A DNA stretch of 64,000 nt from Eubacteriales bacterium (GCA_028704515.1 JAQWFH010000003.1:1-64000), one strand, 5' to 3'. Shown: positions 24,716 to 34,710, counted from the first letter of the stretch. Notes: generated by a model from the sequence alone, not told the origin. Numbers and translations: made by a program.

Positions 24716-26764
24716 CTATTTAAAAAATTCACTTACGGTAGCGTCTACGAGCTCACTATCTGCCACATATGGTATAGTAATGTGACCTGCTCCTTTTGCA
24801 ATTGCGTTGTCCGGCATGCCATAATTGACATTATATGCGACTGCTGTCTCGACTGCATTTTCATTCCTTGCCCAGCTTCTCCTCGCTACTCCTCCAATTA
24901 CATCCCACATCATCGCCGATTTTATTATGTCATCAACTCTTTGGGATCCGTCAAGCACAAGACCGAAGCCGCCGTTAATTGACTTTCCAATGCCTACGCC
25001 TCCTCCGTTATGGAGTGCGCACAGTGACATTCCTCTTGCGGCGTTTCCCGCAAAACATTGTGTAGCCATGTCAGCCATCACATTGGAGCCGTCTTTGATG
25101 TTAGCGGTCTCTCTGAAAGGCGAATCGGTTCCCGATACGTCGTGATGATCTCGGCCCAGCATTACAGGCCCAATCTTACCCTCTCTTACAAGCTCGTTGA
25201 ATTTAAGGGCGATTTTCGTCCTGCCTTCCGCATCCTGATATAGAATTCTTGCTTGCGTACCTACTACAAGCTTGTTTTTCTTTGCGTCTCTTATCCAGGC
25301 CCAATTGTCTCTGTCCTGGAATCTTCTGTTCGGGTCTATGCAGTCCATAGCCGCCTTGTCTGTCGCATCCAAATCCTCAGGTTTGCCGGAAAGGCATACC
25401 CATCTGAACGGCCCGTAGCCGTAATCAAACAGCATCGGCCCCATTATATCCTCAACGTAGGAAGGCCATATGAAGCCATCCTTTTCATCGTATCCGTTCT
25501 TTGATATTTCCTTTACTCCGGCATCATACATTGCTTTCATAAATGAATTGCCGTAATCAAAGAAATATGTCCCATTTTCGGTCAACCCTTTAATTGCATT
25601 AAAATGTCTATGCAAGGTTTTATCGACCTCAACGCAGAATTTATCTCTATTTTCATGAAGCATCTTCGTTCTTTCATCAAATGTCATTGCGGTCGGGCAA
25701 TACCCTCCGTTATATACATTGTGACAAGAAGTTTGGTCTGACAACAGGTCTATCGTAAAATTCTTTGAAACGGCAGCCTCAAGAAGGTCGACTATATTCC
25801 CGTTATATGCTATGGAGATGCTCTCTTTCTTTTCTCTTTTTTCATCCGCAAGCGCAAATACTTCGTCGATATCATCAAATATTACATCAACCCAGCCCTG
25901 ATTGAGCCTTGTTTCAATTCTGGATAAATCCACCTCTGCAAATATGCCTATCGCATTTGCGATGTTTGCGGCCTTAGGCTGAGCACCGCTCATTCCTCCC
26001 AGTCCCGAGGATACAAATACATATCCTTGGAGGTCGCCGTCTTCAGGCACGCCAAGCGTCTTGCGCCCTGCGTTAAGTATCGTGTTGAATGTTCCGTGAA
26101 CTATGCCTTGCGGCCCGATATACATCCATCCGCCGGCGGTCATCTGTCCGTAGTTTGCTACACCCATCTGCTCTGCAATTTCCCAATCGTCAAGGTTGTC
26201 AAACATTCCCACCATAAGAGAATTAGTCAAAATTACTCTCGGCGCCGTAGGCTTTGACGGAAAGAGGCCTAGAGGATGCCCCGAGGATACTACGAGCGTT
26301 TGATCCTCCGTCAACTCTTCAAGGTATTTCTTTATAAGGCTGTACTGGAGCCAATTTTGGCAGGGTTGACCTGTTTCTCCGTACGTAACGAGCTCATAAG
26401 GGTATAGCGCTATTTCAAAGTCAAGGTTATTGTCTATCATTACCTGGAAAGCCTTACCTTCTACGCATTTTCCCTTGTATTCGTTTATTGGCTTGCCGTA
26501 AATCCTTCCTTCAGGTCTATACCTATATGCGTAAATTCTTCCGTATTCCTTTAGCTCCTTCATAAACTCGGGAGCAAGGACTGCATGCAATTCCTGCGGC
26601 ACATATCTTAGCGCATTTTTGAGCGCGATCTTCGCCTGTGCTTCAGTAAGGCGGAAGCCTCTGTCCGGAGCTCTCCTTATTCCCTCAATAAAGTCGGGAT
26701 ACTCCGGAAGGTTTACATCTAATTTAACGGTCATGGCACTTGCAATTTGCTTATTATCAAGCAT
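24716..26764 (-). CDS. hutU: Urocanate hydratase HutU (long form)
   Basis: NAD+-dependent urocanase of 682 aa that adds water to urocanate to make imidazolonepropionate. It is longer than the roughly 550-aa proteobacterial enzyme, as is usual in Clostridia and Fusobacteria. NAD-binding and active-site landmarks include YVFVSSGLGGMSGAQPKAANIANA, DQTSCHNVYNGGYCP and GRDHHDVSGTDSPFRET. It follows hutH by 18 bp. Confidence 0.95.
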   Translation of the reverse strand: MLDNKQIASAMTVKLDVNLPEYPDFIEGIRRAPDRGFRLTEAQAKIALKNALRYVPQELHAVLAPEFMKELKEYGRIYAYRYRPEGRIYGKPINEYKGKCVEGKAFQVMIDNNLDFEIALYPYELVTYGETGQPCQNWLQYSLIKKYLEELTEDQTLVVSSGHPLGLFPSKPTAPRVILTNSLMVGMFDNLDDWEIAEQMGVANYGQMTAGGWMYIGPQGIVHGTFNTILNAGRKTLGVPEDGDLQGYVFVSSGLGGMSGAQPKAANIANAIGIFAEVDLSRIETRLNQGWVDVIFDDIDEVFALADEKREKKESISIAYNGNIVDLLEAAVSKNFTIDLLSDQTSCHNVYNGGYCPTAMTFDERTKMLHENRDKFCVEVDKTLHRHFNAIKGLTENGTYFFDYGNSFMKAMYDAGVKEISKNGYDEKDGFIWPSYVEDIMGPMLFDYGYGPFRWVCLSGKPEDLDATDKAAMDCIDPNRRFQDRDNWAWIRDAKKNKLVVGTQARILYQDAEGRTKIALKFNELVREGKIGPVMLGRDHHDVSGTDSPFRETANIKDGSNVMADMATQCFAGNAARGMSLCALHNGGGVGIGKSINGGFGLVLDGSQRVDDIIKSAMMWDVIGGVARRSWARNENAVETAVAYNVNYGMPDNAIAKGAGHITIPYVADSELVDATVSEFFK

Positions 26765-26782
26765 GGCTGTTCTCCTTTTACA

Positions 26783-28315
26783 CTACATCAATTTACCAAT
26801 CACTTTTTCTACAGCATCGACAATAGAATTGTCCTTTATCATTTCATCAAATTTTACGAGTTCGTTATGCATTATTATATCTTCGTCAACAGGATCTGAT
26901 AATGTTCTTATATAATCGTACGCTGCCCTTGTTCCCGCCGACAATTTTTCTATATAATCATCGCGTAACCATATCGCTTGCGCCGCCGATGCGAGCTCAA
27001 TTCCTATTACCTTTTGCGTATTGTCAAGAACCATGGCGGCAGTTCTTGCGGACGTCGTACCCATCGATACGTGATCCTCCTGATTTCCTGATGACGGGAT
27101 TGAATCTACGCATGCCGGATGGTCATATATTTTATTTTCGGAAACCATAGAAGCCGCCGCGTATTGTGCAATCATAAATCCCGAGCATACTCCGCCGTGT
27201 TTTGTAAGGAACGGAGGAAGTCCCTCCGAAAGATATGGATTTATAAGCCTTTCAGCTCTTCTCTCTGAAATATTCGCGAGTTCCGAAATTGCTATCTTCA
27301 AGAAATCAAACGTCAACGCCATAGGCTGTCCGTGGAAGTTGCCTCCCGATATAACTTCGTCTTCATCCGGGAAAATAAGCGGATTGTCTGTCACCGCATT
27401 TATTTCTGCGGAAACCTTCTTGTACGCGTATTCTATAGCATCTCTTGATGCACCATGAACCTGCGGTATACATCTGAGCGAATACGGATCCTGTACCTTC
27501 GCTGGATTTACAGGCCCTACATTTTTACTTCCGTTTAGTATATTAAGGATATTCTTAGCGGCTGTCTTCTGGCCCTCTTGACCACGGAGGTCGTGAACCT
27601 TATGGTCGAAAGCTTTTGTTATGCCGTTGAGCGCTTCCATGGTCATAGCGGCTGCAATGTCAGCAACCTTTATAAGGTTCATTGCATCGTACAAAACATT
27701 AAGCCCTATGGCCGTCATCACTTGGGTACCATTGTTGAGTGCAAGCCCTTCCTTTGCGGCAAGCTCTATTACCTTTATGCCGGCTTTGTCCATAGCTTCC
27801 TTGCTACTGATCACCTCACCCTTATACTCGGCTTTTCCTTCGCCCATCATAGTAAGTACGATGTGCGAAAGTGGTGCAAGATCTCCGGAGGAACCGAGTG
27901 AGCCCTTTTCGGGAACAATCGGGTGAACTCCTTTATTAAGCATATCTATCAGCGTATTAAGGGTTTCCGATCTTATTCCGGAGTTTCCCCTTGCAAGCGC
28001 ATTACATCTTAGGAGCATAGCCGCCCTGACCACATGTGTCGGAAGAGGATTCCCCATAGCACATGTATGGCTTATAATTAGATTTTTTTGCAATGCGGCA
28101 GTCTCTTCCTTTGAAATCAATACATTTGCAAACTGCCCAAAACCGGTAGTCAATCCGTAAATAATATCTCCGTTTTCAAGCTTTGCTTCAATATAGTCTC
28201 TTGCCTTCTTTACAGCTGCTTTCGAGTCTTCCGTTAGCTCTACCTGTTCGTGTCCTCTACAAACCTGAATAACCTGCTCAACCGTAAGATCTCGTCCGTT
28301 TATTTTAATCGACAT
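26783..28315 (-). CDS. hutH: Histidine ammonia-lyase HutH with SSG cofactor triad
   Basis: Eliminates ammonia from histidine to give urocanate; 510 aa. The self-formed MIO cofactor normally arises from Ala-Ser-Gly; here the triad is Ser142-Ser143-Gly144 in GSLGSSGDLAPL, at exactly the classical positions. Other active-site landmarks are the N-terminal YGLTTGFGQFA, LALNNGTQVMTA and NFHGQPMAL. It is the first hut gene. I recall SSG variants among anaerobe homologues, so activity is likely, but an aromatic amino-acid lyase or mutase cannot be excluded from this alone; the downstream hut genes make histidase by far the best call. Confidence 0.95.
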   Translation of the reverse strand: MSIKINGRDLTVEQVIQVCRGHEQVELTEDSKAAVKKARDYIEAKLENGDIIYGLTTGFGQFANVLISKEETAALQKNLIISHTCAMGNPLPTHVVRAAMLLRCNALARGNSGIRSETLNTLIDMLNKGVHPIVPEKGSLGSSGDLAPLSHIVLTMMGEGKAEYKGEVISSKEAMDKAGIKVIELAAKEGLALNNGTQVMTAIGLNVLYDAMNLIKVADIAAAMTMEALNGITKAFDHKVHDLRGQEGQKTAAKNILNILNGSKNVGPVNPAKVQDPYSLRCIPQVHGASRDAIEYAYKKVSAEINAVTDNPLIFPDEDEVISGGNFHGQPMALTFDFLKIAISELANISERRAERLINPYLSEGLPPFLTKHGGVCSGFMIAQYAAASMVSENKIYDHPACVDSIPSSGNQEDHVSMGTTSARTAAMVLDNTQKVIGIELASAAQAIWLRDDYIEKLSAGTRAAYDYIRTLSDPVDEDIIMHNELVKFDEMIKDNSIVDAVEKVIGKLM

Positions 28316-28354
28316 CCTTGTTTCTCCAATCTTGGCTTATAAATATAGATTTTT

Positions 28355-28424
28355 TGTATAAATATACATTTGTTTGTACTTCCCTTAATTTTTATATTAT
28401 ATCAAACAAACTTTATTTTTCCAA
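28355..28424 (-). promoter_or_regulatory. hut operon promoter and candidate operator
   Basis: On the minus strand TTGGAA (28424-28419), a 17-bp spacer and a perfect TATAAT (28401-28396). About 28 bp downstream lies the dyad TGTATA-TT-TATACA (28368-28355), followed by a second TATATTTATA. This could be the site of an unidentified hut regulator. Confidence 0.6.
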
Positions 28425-28430
28425 CAACAA

Positions 28431-28464
28431 AATGAGCGGGGTGACTAAATTCCCGCTCATTTTT
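28431..28464 (-). terminator. Terminator of the MBL-fold gene
   Basis: AATGAGCGGG and CCCGCTCATT form a strong stem followed by a T-run in either direction. It lies after the MBL gene on the minus strand and insulates the hut promoter. Confidence 0.8.
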
Positions 28465-28544
28465 ACGCTTTAACTCGCTATCGCTTTGCTCTGTATAAAT
28501 ATTAGTATCTGTATTTTCTTGCTTATGATTTATATGTTCCTAAA

Positions 28545-29423
28545 TTAAATTTTTCTCCATAGCAATCTTGCGCCGTTCACCTCTGCCGCCGCCTTCCCCT
28601 CATCGTACAAATAGGACAAATACGAGCGAACCGTACTTCCTATCAGCACGTACTGGTTGAAGTCCATCGTCAAGCCATAGTGTTCAAATATCTTTTCAAG
28701 GACCTCTTCAAACATAAGAGGATTCTCTATAATTTTTAATATGGTTTCTATTATTTCATACACCTTTTCTCTATTAATACGAGATAATTCTGCGATGCTT
28801 TCATAAGGCTCCGCATGAGAGGGTATAAAAAGCTCACCTTTAAGTGTATCGACCAAATCCAGCGTTTGCAAATATGCACGCACATCGTAAATAAACGATA
28901 AATGATATTTCTCAATGATACTTGCTCCGAACATGCAGTCTCCCAAAAACCACACATCGTCCGGTGTCTTTATCCCTATCATATCAAAATAATGTCCGGG
29001 CAGTTCTATATATTCCATGCCGGCCACCAACTTCAGCTCTCTTATGTCCTTCGCTTTGGATTCCTTTGCCATAAGGAATTTATTTCTCAGTGAAGCGAAA
29101 GGATATCCTCCGTATAGAAAAGAAGGCTCAAGTATCGGCTTTTCTGTAAAAAGTCGTTCCGCTCCGAGAGAATATGCAGAGCAGTCCCATCTGTCAATCA
29201 GCATTTTGTTGCCGCCAATATGATCGGCATTTGAATGTGTATTGATAATCGCCGCAGCCTTCCAACCCTTTTCTTTAAAAATTTTATCTACTTTGCGGCC
29301 GGCATCCTTGTCGTTTCCGCTGTCAATAAGATATACTTCATCATCGCTCACTCTATATATACCTATCTTTGCAGGGCATTGTATATAGAAAGTATTCTTA
29401 CCCACTTGTATCAGCTCGTACAA
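28545..29423 (-). CDS. MBL-fold metallohydrolase with altered metal motif
   Basis: Protein of 292 aa with a metallo-beta-lactamase fold: LIDSGNDKDAGRK, the metal motif INTHSNADHIGG, ELPGHYFDMIGI and VWFLGDCMFG. The usual HxHxDH is HSNADH, so the second His is Asn, a variant found in a known subgroup of MBL proteins. A helical C-terminal region (about 200-292) resembles a winged-helix tail. The start is a TTG with AAGGAAGTG upstream. The function is unknown. Confidence 0.75.
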   Translation of the reverse strand: MYELIQVGKNTFYIQCPAKIGIYRVSDDEVYLIDSGNDKDAGRKVDKIFKEKGWKAAAIINTHSNADHIGGNKMLIDRWDCSAYSLGAERLFTEKPILEPSFLYGGYPFASLRNKFLMAKESKAKDIRELKLVAGMEYIELPGHYFDMIGIKTPDDVWFLGDCMFGASIIEKYHLSFIYDVRAYLQTLDLVDTLKGELFIPSHAEPYESIAELSRINREKVYEIIETILKIIENPLMFEEVLEKIFEHYGLTMDFNQYVLIGSTVRSYLSYLYDEGKAAAEVNGARLLWRKI

Positions 29424-29610
29424 ACTCGATCACTTCCTTTCCATTTATCTTTTTATTACAGTATACTTTAAGTCGACCGGGCCCGCAATAAATAAAATGT
29501 AATTTTATGCAAATAAAAAAACAAGAGTCGCATTCGTTTACTATTGGCCAACTTATTTGAGGCATAGTATAACTGTTGCAAACCCTTGCTTTGTATATCA
29601 TATTATTATT

Positions 29611-31446
29611 TTAAATGCTGCAAGCACCGTTCTCACACAAATAGCTTTTGCTCGAATAGATTGTCATCAGCCCGAGCATAGCAAAAGGACAGGTTTCTGG
29701 GAAGCCTCTCGTAGCCCCGCATATAAATTCAATCTGCTTTTTCGCAGCCTCCTCTGCCTCCGGCAATCTCGTCTGCTTTGCCAGCCTTGCAAAGAAAAAC
29801 GCAGCTGCGGAATTCCCGGAAGGAACAGCACCGTCATATATTTCCTTCGGTCTGCTTATCAGCTTTTCGCCGTCCTTATCTGTTAGGAAAAAGCCCTTCG
29901 AGCCATCCGCAAATCTATTTTTTATTTCCTTAAATATAGCAACCGCCTTGTCCAAATACGCGTCATCCACAGTCACATCGTAAAGCTCTGCCAGAGCCCA
30001 GCCGTAAAATGCGTAATCGTCCAGGTGACCGATACCGGCTGTTTCCTTGTCCATCACTCTCACATGCATTCCACCGTCTTCAGTCACCAGATGTTTTTCT
30101 ATAAACGCCGCGCCCTCTTTTGCTCTTTCTGTGTATTCGTTTTTTTCAAGAAGGCGTCCCGCCTTTGCAAATGCGGCAACGGCCATTGCATTCCATGATG
30201 CGAGCTGCTTTTCATCCTTATGCAACTTCATTCTACCTCTTCTATATTCAAGAAGCTTTTGCCTGCATCTCTCAGCCCTTTCATCGTCAAATAAAGCTTC
30301 AAAGCTGTCATTATCCAGTAAATTCAAAATGTTTTTGCCCTCAAAATTGCCTTCATTACTTATCCCGTATTGGGCACAAAAGTATACTGCATCATCTCCG
30401 AGCAAATCGTGAATTTCTCTTATCGAAAATACGTAATACTTTCCCTCCTCACCCTCACTGTCTGCATCCTGGGCTGAATAAAAGCCTCCTTCCGAGGAAG
30501 ACATTTCTGATATCAGGTATTCAAGAATTGATGAGCATATATTCTTATAAAGCTCCTTTTTTGTGAGCGCGAAGGCTTCGGCGTAGCATATAGCAAGAAG
30601 TGCATTGTCGTAAAGCATCTTTTCAAAATGCGGGGCAAGCCATCTTTCATCGGTAGAATAACGGCTGAAGCCACCCCCAATATGATCGAATATTCCACCT
30701 CTATACATTTGAATAAGAGTCTTTTCAGCAACATGAAGGAACCTCTCATCGCCGGTCAAATCATAATATCTCAGGAGCAGCATCAGATTTTGCGGTGAAG
30801 GAAACTTAGGTCTTCCTCCGAAGCCTCCGTTTTTCTTATCGAACATAGGGATAAATGCCTCCGCCGCCTGTTTAAGTACATCGGCAAACTCATCCTGCAG
30901 CTGTCCTACATATGTTCCTTGTGAGAGCGTTTCTTTCTTAAGTGCTGCCAATATCCTATGTCCTGTTTCAAGGAGAGCCTCCTTAGAATTCTTCCAAGTA
31001 AATTCTACAGCCTCCAAAATACTCAATATTCCCCTTATTCCGTATCTGTCATGCTTGGGTAGATACGTGGCAGCATAAAACGGAACTGCCTCCGGTGACA
31101 TAATTATAGTGAGAGGCCATCCCCCGCTGCCCGTCAATCCCTGGCAAACTTTCATATATATAGAGTCTATATCCGGGCGCTCTTCCTTATCGACTTTAAC
31201 GCAGACAAAACCCTCATTGAGCGCGGCTGCGACCTCCGAATCCTCAAAGGATTCATGCTCCATCACGTGACACCAATGGCAAGTGCTGTATCCTATCGAC
31301 AAGAAAACCGGCTTATCTTCAGCCTTTGCTTTTTCGAAAGCCTCATCACCCCATGGGTACCAGTCTACGGGATTATATGCGTGCTGTCGTAAATAAGGGG
31401 ATTTTTCATTGATTAATCTATTGGACACAGTGTTATTATTCGTCAT
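29611..31446 (-). CDS. Thioredoxin-domain protein, YyaL/DUF255 family
   Basis: Cytosolic protein of 611 aa. The N-terminal thioredoxin-like domain starts [21 protein letters not shown] and has the redox motif [14 protein letters not shown]; the rest is an alpha/alpha six-hairpin barrel like cellobiose epimerases ([49 protein letters not shown]). It is somewhat shorter than many family members. The family has no settled biochemical role. AAAGGTGAT precedes the ATG. Confidence 0.85.
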   Translation of the reverse strand: MTNNNTVSNRLINEKSPYLRQHAYNPVDWYPWGDEAFEKAKAEDKPVFLSIGYSTCHWCHVMEHESFEDSEVAAALNEGFVCVKVDKEERPDIDSIYMKVCQGLTGSGGWPLTIIMSPEAVPFYAATYLPKHDRYGIRGILSILEAVEFTWKNSKEALLETGHRILAALKKETLSQGTYVGQLQDEFADVLKQAAEAFIPMFDKKNGGFGGRPKFPSPQNLMLLLRYYDLTGDERFLHVAEKTLIQMYRGGIFDHIGGGFSRYSTDERWLAPHFEKMLYDNALLAICYAEAFALTKKELYKNICSSILEYLISEMSSSEGGFYSAQDADSEGEEGKYYVFSIREIHDLLGDDAVYFCAQYGISNEGNFEGKNILNLLDNDSFEALFDDERAERCRQKLLEYRRGRMKLHKDEKQLASWNAMAVAAFAKAGRLLEKNEYTERAKEGAAFIEKHLVTEDGGMHVRVMDKETAGIGHLDDYAFYGWALAELYDVTVDDAYLDKAVAIFKEIKNRFADGSKGFFLTDKDGEKLISRPKEIYDGAVPSGNSAAAFFFARLAKQTRLPEAEEAAKKQIEFICGATRGFPETCPFAMLGLMTIYSSKSYLCENGACSI

Positions 31447-31615
31447 ATTATCACCTTTCTCGTATCATATCTCCGATTATATTGGGTTTCTTTTATAATA
31501 CCCAAAATTTAAGGATACTACTATTAAAAGTAATATCCTTGAGTAATTTTATTAATTTACTTGCTTGTGTATTATTGTTGTCAATCTACTCACCGATTAA
31601 AGTGTGCCTTTTGCT

Positions 31616-31978
31616 CTATTTGGGGAAAACCCTCAATTGTACAGATACTCCATTTGGATCGTAAACGTAGAAATAACGAGTTTTGTCCCCGGGATCCTGA
31701 ATTGGGGAAGGATTAAGACCCTTGTCCACTGCAAGTTTGTGCATTTCATCAAGCTTATCCGTTTCAAAGCAGATGAACATGCCTTTTCCTTTAAACCTCA
31801 CGCCTTCCGGCATATAGATCAGTTCAATCTCCGTTTCTCCGCTTCCATTTGTCAGAAAAGCAATTTCTCCCTGGCCTGCCTTAGAACGGCGAGAAATAGT
31901 TAGTTCTGTAATCGTTTTATAAAATTCGATAGATTCGTCCATGTTGCTGACCCTTAATGATACGTGCTTAATATGCAT
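31616..31978 (-). CDS. VOC-family glyoxalase-like protein
   Basis: A 120-aa vicinal oxygen chelate protein with HIKHVSLRVSNMDESIEFYKT and a second half ending FYVYDPNGVSVQL; the usual metal ligands (His, Glu, Glu) can be placed. It resembles lactoylglutathione lyase-like proteins that detoxify methylglyoxal, but clostridial members often act on other thiol adducts. GGAGAG precedes the ATG. The 170-bp gap to the previous gene contains an AAGGATA/TATCCTT stem at about 31511-31540. Confidence 0.75.
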   Translation of the reverse strand: MHIKHVSLRVSNMDESIEFYKTITELTISRRSKAGQGEIAFLTNGSGETEIELIYMPEGVRFKGKGMFICFETDKLDEMHKLAVDKGLNPSPIQDPGDKTRYFYVYDPNGVSVQLRVFPK

Positions 31979-31993
31979 AATTTCTCTCCTTTT

Positions 31994-32260
31994 TTATATA
32001 TGATTTTTGCTAAGTAATAATTTCTCATTATGCTTGAGCCTCTTGAGAGCCGCCTCGCGTTTCAATGCCTCGCTTTTGGTCGGGAAGCATTCGCTGTAAA
32101 GCAATTTCACCGGCAGACGGGAGCGAGTATATTTTGCTCCGATCCCCTTATTGTGTACTGCGGTTCGGCGCTCGGGATCCGTCGTATAACCGCTATAAAT
32201 GCTTCCGTCGCCGCAGAGTAGCATATATGCGTAATGTCCTTTAGTTTCTTCTTTTTTCAT
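31994..32260 (-). CDS. GIY-YIG nuclease-family protein, YhbQ/YazA type
   Basis: A stand-alone 88-aa GIY-YIG domain: YAYMLLCGDGSIYSGYT is the GIY-YIG region, followed by DPERRTAVHNKGIGAKYTRSR with the conserved Arg, and Glu in SKSEALKREAALKRL. These are UPF0213 proteins of uncertain DNA-repair role. It lies 15 bp before the VOC gene on the same strand. Confidence 0.85.
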   Translation of the reverse strand: MKKEETKGHYAYMLLCGDGSIYSGYTTDPERRTAVHNKGIGAKYTRSRLPVKLLYSECFPTKSEALKREAALKRLKHNEKLLLSKNHI

Positions 32261-32352
32261 TTGGTGTTTCCCTTGCTTTCCTTTTGGCTCCTTGTAAATC
32301 CTCTGATATGGTTACGAAAGCCTTTAATATTTAGTTAGGAATCGTATATTTT

Positions 32353-32994
32353 TTATAATACTTCCTCAATTCCTATGGAAATGCAAATTACCTCACCACA
32401 AAATTCTGCTGTTCTCTGCATGAAATGTGCCGGCTTAGGTAGATGAAACACGATGGTCTTGTCGGCCTTTATCGAATCTCTGTCGGCCTCCCCGCTGTCC
32501 CCGTTGACCCCGCTTGGAATATCAAGTGCATAAACTCGGGCTTCTGATTTATTTATCCCTGCCACTACTTCCCTTGTTTGCCCACGGAGCTCGCCATGAA
32601 ACCCTGTACCGAATATTGCATCTACGATAATATCCGCTTCTTCTATCTCCGCCCCTATATCTTCAGATATTCGCAATGTCGTTATCCTCATTCGCCGGCA
32701 AAGGTTATAGTTTTTTATAGCATCCTCAGTCTTCGGTTCTCCCTCTGTCAAAACCAATGTAACGTTTGCCCCGATTTCAGTGAGCTTTCGAGCCACAACA
32801 AATCCATCGCCGCCGTTGTTTCCTTTTCCGCAGGCAACAATAATTCTTTTTCCTACTACAGATTCAAACTTAACTATTTGATCTGTGGCTCCCGTACCCG
32901 CGTTTTCCATCATATTATAATAGGATAGTCCTGCCTCGGATGCCCTTCTCTCTATTTCCTTCATTTGCACTGATGTAACGGTTATCATTGACAT
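32353..32994 (-). CDS. nnrE: NAD(P)H-hydrate epimerase (YjeF N-terminal domain)
   Basis: Interconverts the R and S forms of damaged NAD(P)H hydrate; 213 aa Rossmann-like domain. Landmarks are MKEIERRASEAGLSYYNMMENAG, VACGKGNNGGDGFVVAR, IVDAIFGTGFHGELRG and ALDIPSGVNGD. It lacks the C-terminal ADP-dependent dehydratase domain with which it is often fused, so the dehydratase must be encoded elsewhere. Confidence 0.9.
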   Translation of the reverse strand: MSMITVTSVQMKEIERRASEAGLSYYNMMENAGTGATDQIVKFESVVGKRIIVACGKGNNGGDGFVVARKLTEIGANVTLVLTEGEPKTEDAIKNYNLCRRMRITTLRISEDIGAEIEEADIIVDAIFGTGFHGELRGQTREVVAGINKSEARVYALDIPSGVNGDSGEADRDSIKADKTIVFHLPKPAHFMQRTAEFCGEVICISIGIEEVL

Positions 32995-33019
32995 AAATCC
33001 CCCCTCTTATCATATTTTT

Positions 33020-33562
33020 TTACAATTCTGCAATATAATGAATTATAGGCTTAATCGTGTCCCTATCTGTGAAATCGACGTTCTTGCCATAACTGTCCAG
33101 CATTTCTTTATCTTCACTTCTGAATGAGTTAGTATCCTTCTTCTTCATCATTTTGTATAGCATTGCCATCATAGCCTTATGAACAGGACCAAGTTTGGAA
33201 TAGTCCATTGCTCCCCGCAGATGGAATATTTTTATTTTTTCCAGCATATCCGGAGTAAGCGCCTTTGAAAGACCGGCTCTAATATTGTCTACGTTTCCTT
33301 TATCTTCCGGGTCTGCCAATCCGCATGTAAAAAGAATTATGTCCTTATCTCTAATCGCCTTAAAATTTTCTACCAGTAAGCTTATGCCGCTTATACCACC
33401 CGCATAAATACCTCCACCGTAAATAATTGTGTCATATTTCTCCAATTGCTTTGGTTTTATAGACCTTTTTTCGTACAAATCACAACCAAGATCTTCAGCA
33501 ATCCATTCCGCATACTTTTTTGCGGCACCATATTTTGATTGATATATCACAACTTTTTTCAT
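33020..33562 (-). CDS. Flavodoxin-domain protein (HemG-like)
   Basis: A 180-aa long-chain flavodoxin-type protein. The FMN phosphate loop is YQSKYGAAKKYAEWIAEDL, and IIYGGGIYAGGISG and FTCGLADPEDKG provide the flavin-facing loops. It resembles HemG-type flavodoxin domains, but no heme genes are nearby, so the partner and substrate are unknown. The ATG at 33562 follows GGGG. It is divergent from panB. Confidence 0.78.
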   Translation of the reverse strand: MKKVVIYQSKYGAAKKYAEWIAEDLGCDLYEKRSIKPKQLEKYDTIIYGGGIYAGGISGISLLVENFKAIRDKDIILFTCGLADPEDKGNVDNIRAGLSKALTPDMLEKIKIFHLRGAMDYSKLGPVHKAMMAMLYKMMKKKDTNSFRSEDKEMLDSYGKNVDFTDRDTIKPIIHYIAEL

Positions 33563-33725
33563 ATCTATACCCCACAAATTTTATTCTTTATCATAATAAT
33601 ACAGCAATTTTATTGAAGTGTCTATTGCGCTTTAATATGCAAGTCTATCAATCACGGCAATTTAAAAATGAAAAAAATTACTCTTTGATTATAATTTTCA
33701 GAAGTATAAAGGTTGCCAAGTGCCC

Positions 33726-33754
33726 TTGTATAAAAAATCCAGGGAGCCTATAAT
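33726..33754 (+). promoter_or_regulatory. panB promoter
   Basis: TTGTAT (33726-33731), a 17-bp spacer and TATAAT (33749-33754), 38 bp before the panB start. Confidence 0.65.
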
Positions 33755-33792
33755 AGTTATAACTTTATAATACGGTTTTGGGAGGGATAAAA

Positions 33793-34656
33793 ATGAGTAG
33801 AAAAACTATATTGGATTTTTATAGGATGAAAGAAGAAAATGATAAAATTACATGGGTCGTTTTGTATGATTCTTGTATGGCATCATGCGCAGAGGATGCC
33901 GGCATGGATATGATATTAGTTGGTGATTCGATGGGTATGGCTGTTTATGGCCTGCCGGGCACCGTCCCCGTAACAATGGATATGTGTATTGCACATACAC
34001 AGGGCGTGCGCCGCGGCGCTCCGAATACCTATCTTGTAGGTGATATGCCTTTTGGCGCATACCATGCGAGCACAGAGGATGCCGTTAATAATGCAGTTCG
34101 CTTTATGAAAGAAGCCGACGTGGATGCAATCAAGCTTGAGGGTGGCGTTGCCGTTACAGATAAAATTAAAGCGATTTCACAGGCGGGCATAGTAGTAATC
34201 GGCCATATAGGGCTGACTCCTCAGTCCTCAGCGGCTCTGGGCGGCTTCAAGGCGCAGGGAAGAACGACCGACAGTGCAAGAGCCATCGTGGATGATGCCG
34301 TTGCCGTATACAAGGCAGGCGCACGAATGCTCCTACTGGAAGGTGTTCCCGAAGAGGTATGTGCCTTCGTCCATAAAATTCTCCCTATACCAGTACTCGG
34401 TATAGGTGCGGGGGCCGCTTGTGACGGTCAGTGTGTTCTTACCGTTGATTTACTTGGAATGTTTAGAAACTTTACACCAAAGTTTGTAAAGAAATATGCC
34501 CAGGTCGGCGAAATTGCCGTCAACTGCCTAAAGGAATATATAAGCGATGTAAAAAGTGGAGCATTCCCGGGTCCTGAACACAAATATAAAGTTTCAGGGG
34601 ATATGGAGGAGTTTAACAAGCTTTTTGCTCAATTAGAAAAAACTCTTGACTTATAA
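33793..34656 (+). CDS. panB: 3-methyl-2-oxobutanoate hydroxymethyltransferase PanB
   Basis: Adds a hydroxymethyl group from 5,10-methylene-THF to ketoisovalerate to make ketopantoate for pantothenate/CoA; 287 aa. The Mg-binding ILVGDSMGM, VGDMPFGAYHAS, IKLEGG, GHIGLTPQ and LGIGAGAACDGQ motifs match PanB. No panC, panD or panE is nearby. The ATG at 33793 follows GGGAGGG. It is a single-gene transcript bounded by its own promoter and a strong terminator. Confidence 0.93.
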   Translation: MSRKTILDFYRMKEENDKITWVVLYDSCMASCAEDAGMDMILVGDSMGMAVYGLPGTVPVTMDMCIAHTQGVRRGAPNTYLVGDMPFGAYHASTEDAVNNAVRFMKEADVDAIKLEGGVAVTDKIKAISQAGIVVIGHIGLTPQSSAALGGFKAQGRTTDSARAIVDDAVAVYKAGARMLLLEGVPEEVCAFVHKILPIPVLGIGAGAACDGQCVLTVDLLGMFRNFTPKFVKKYAQVGEIAVNCLKEYISDVKSGAFPGPEHKYKVSGDMEEFNKLFAQLEKTLDL

Positions 34657-34667
34657 TAAATATTTGC

Positions 34668-34710
34668 AAAATGGGGGGAGAAGCCAATCATGGTTTCTCC
34701 CCCCATTTGT
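34668..34710. terminator. Bidirectional terminator between panB and the LysR gene
   Basis: AAATGGGGGGAGAA and TTTCTCCCCCCATTT form a long perfect stem with an 11-nt loop, followed by T-rich sequence on both sides. It serves the convergent panB and LysR genes. Confidence 0.85.
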
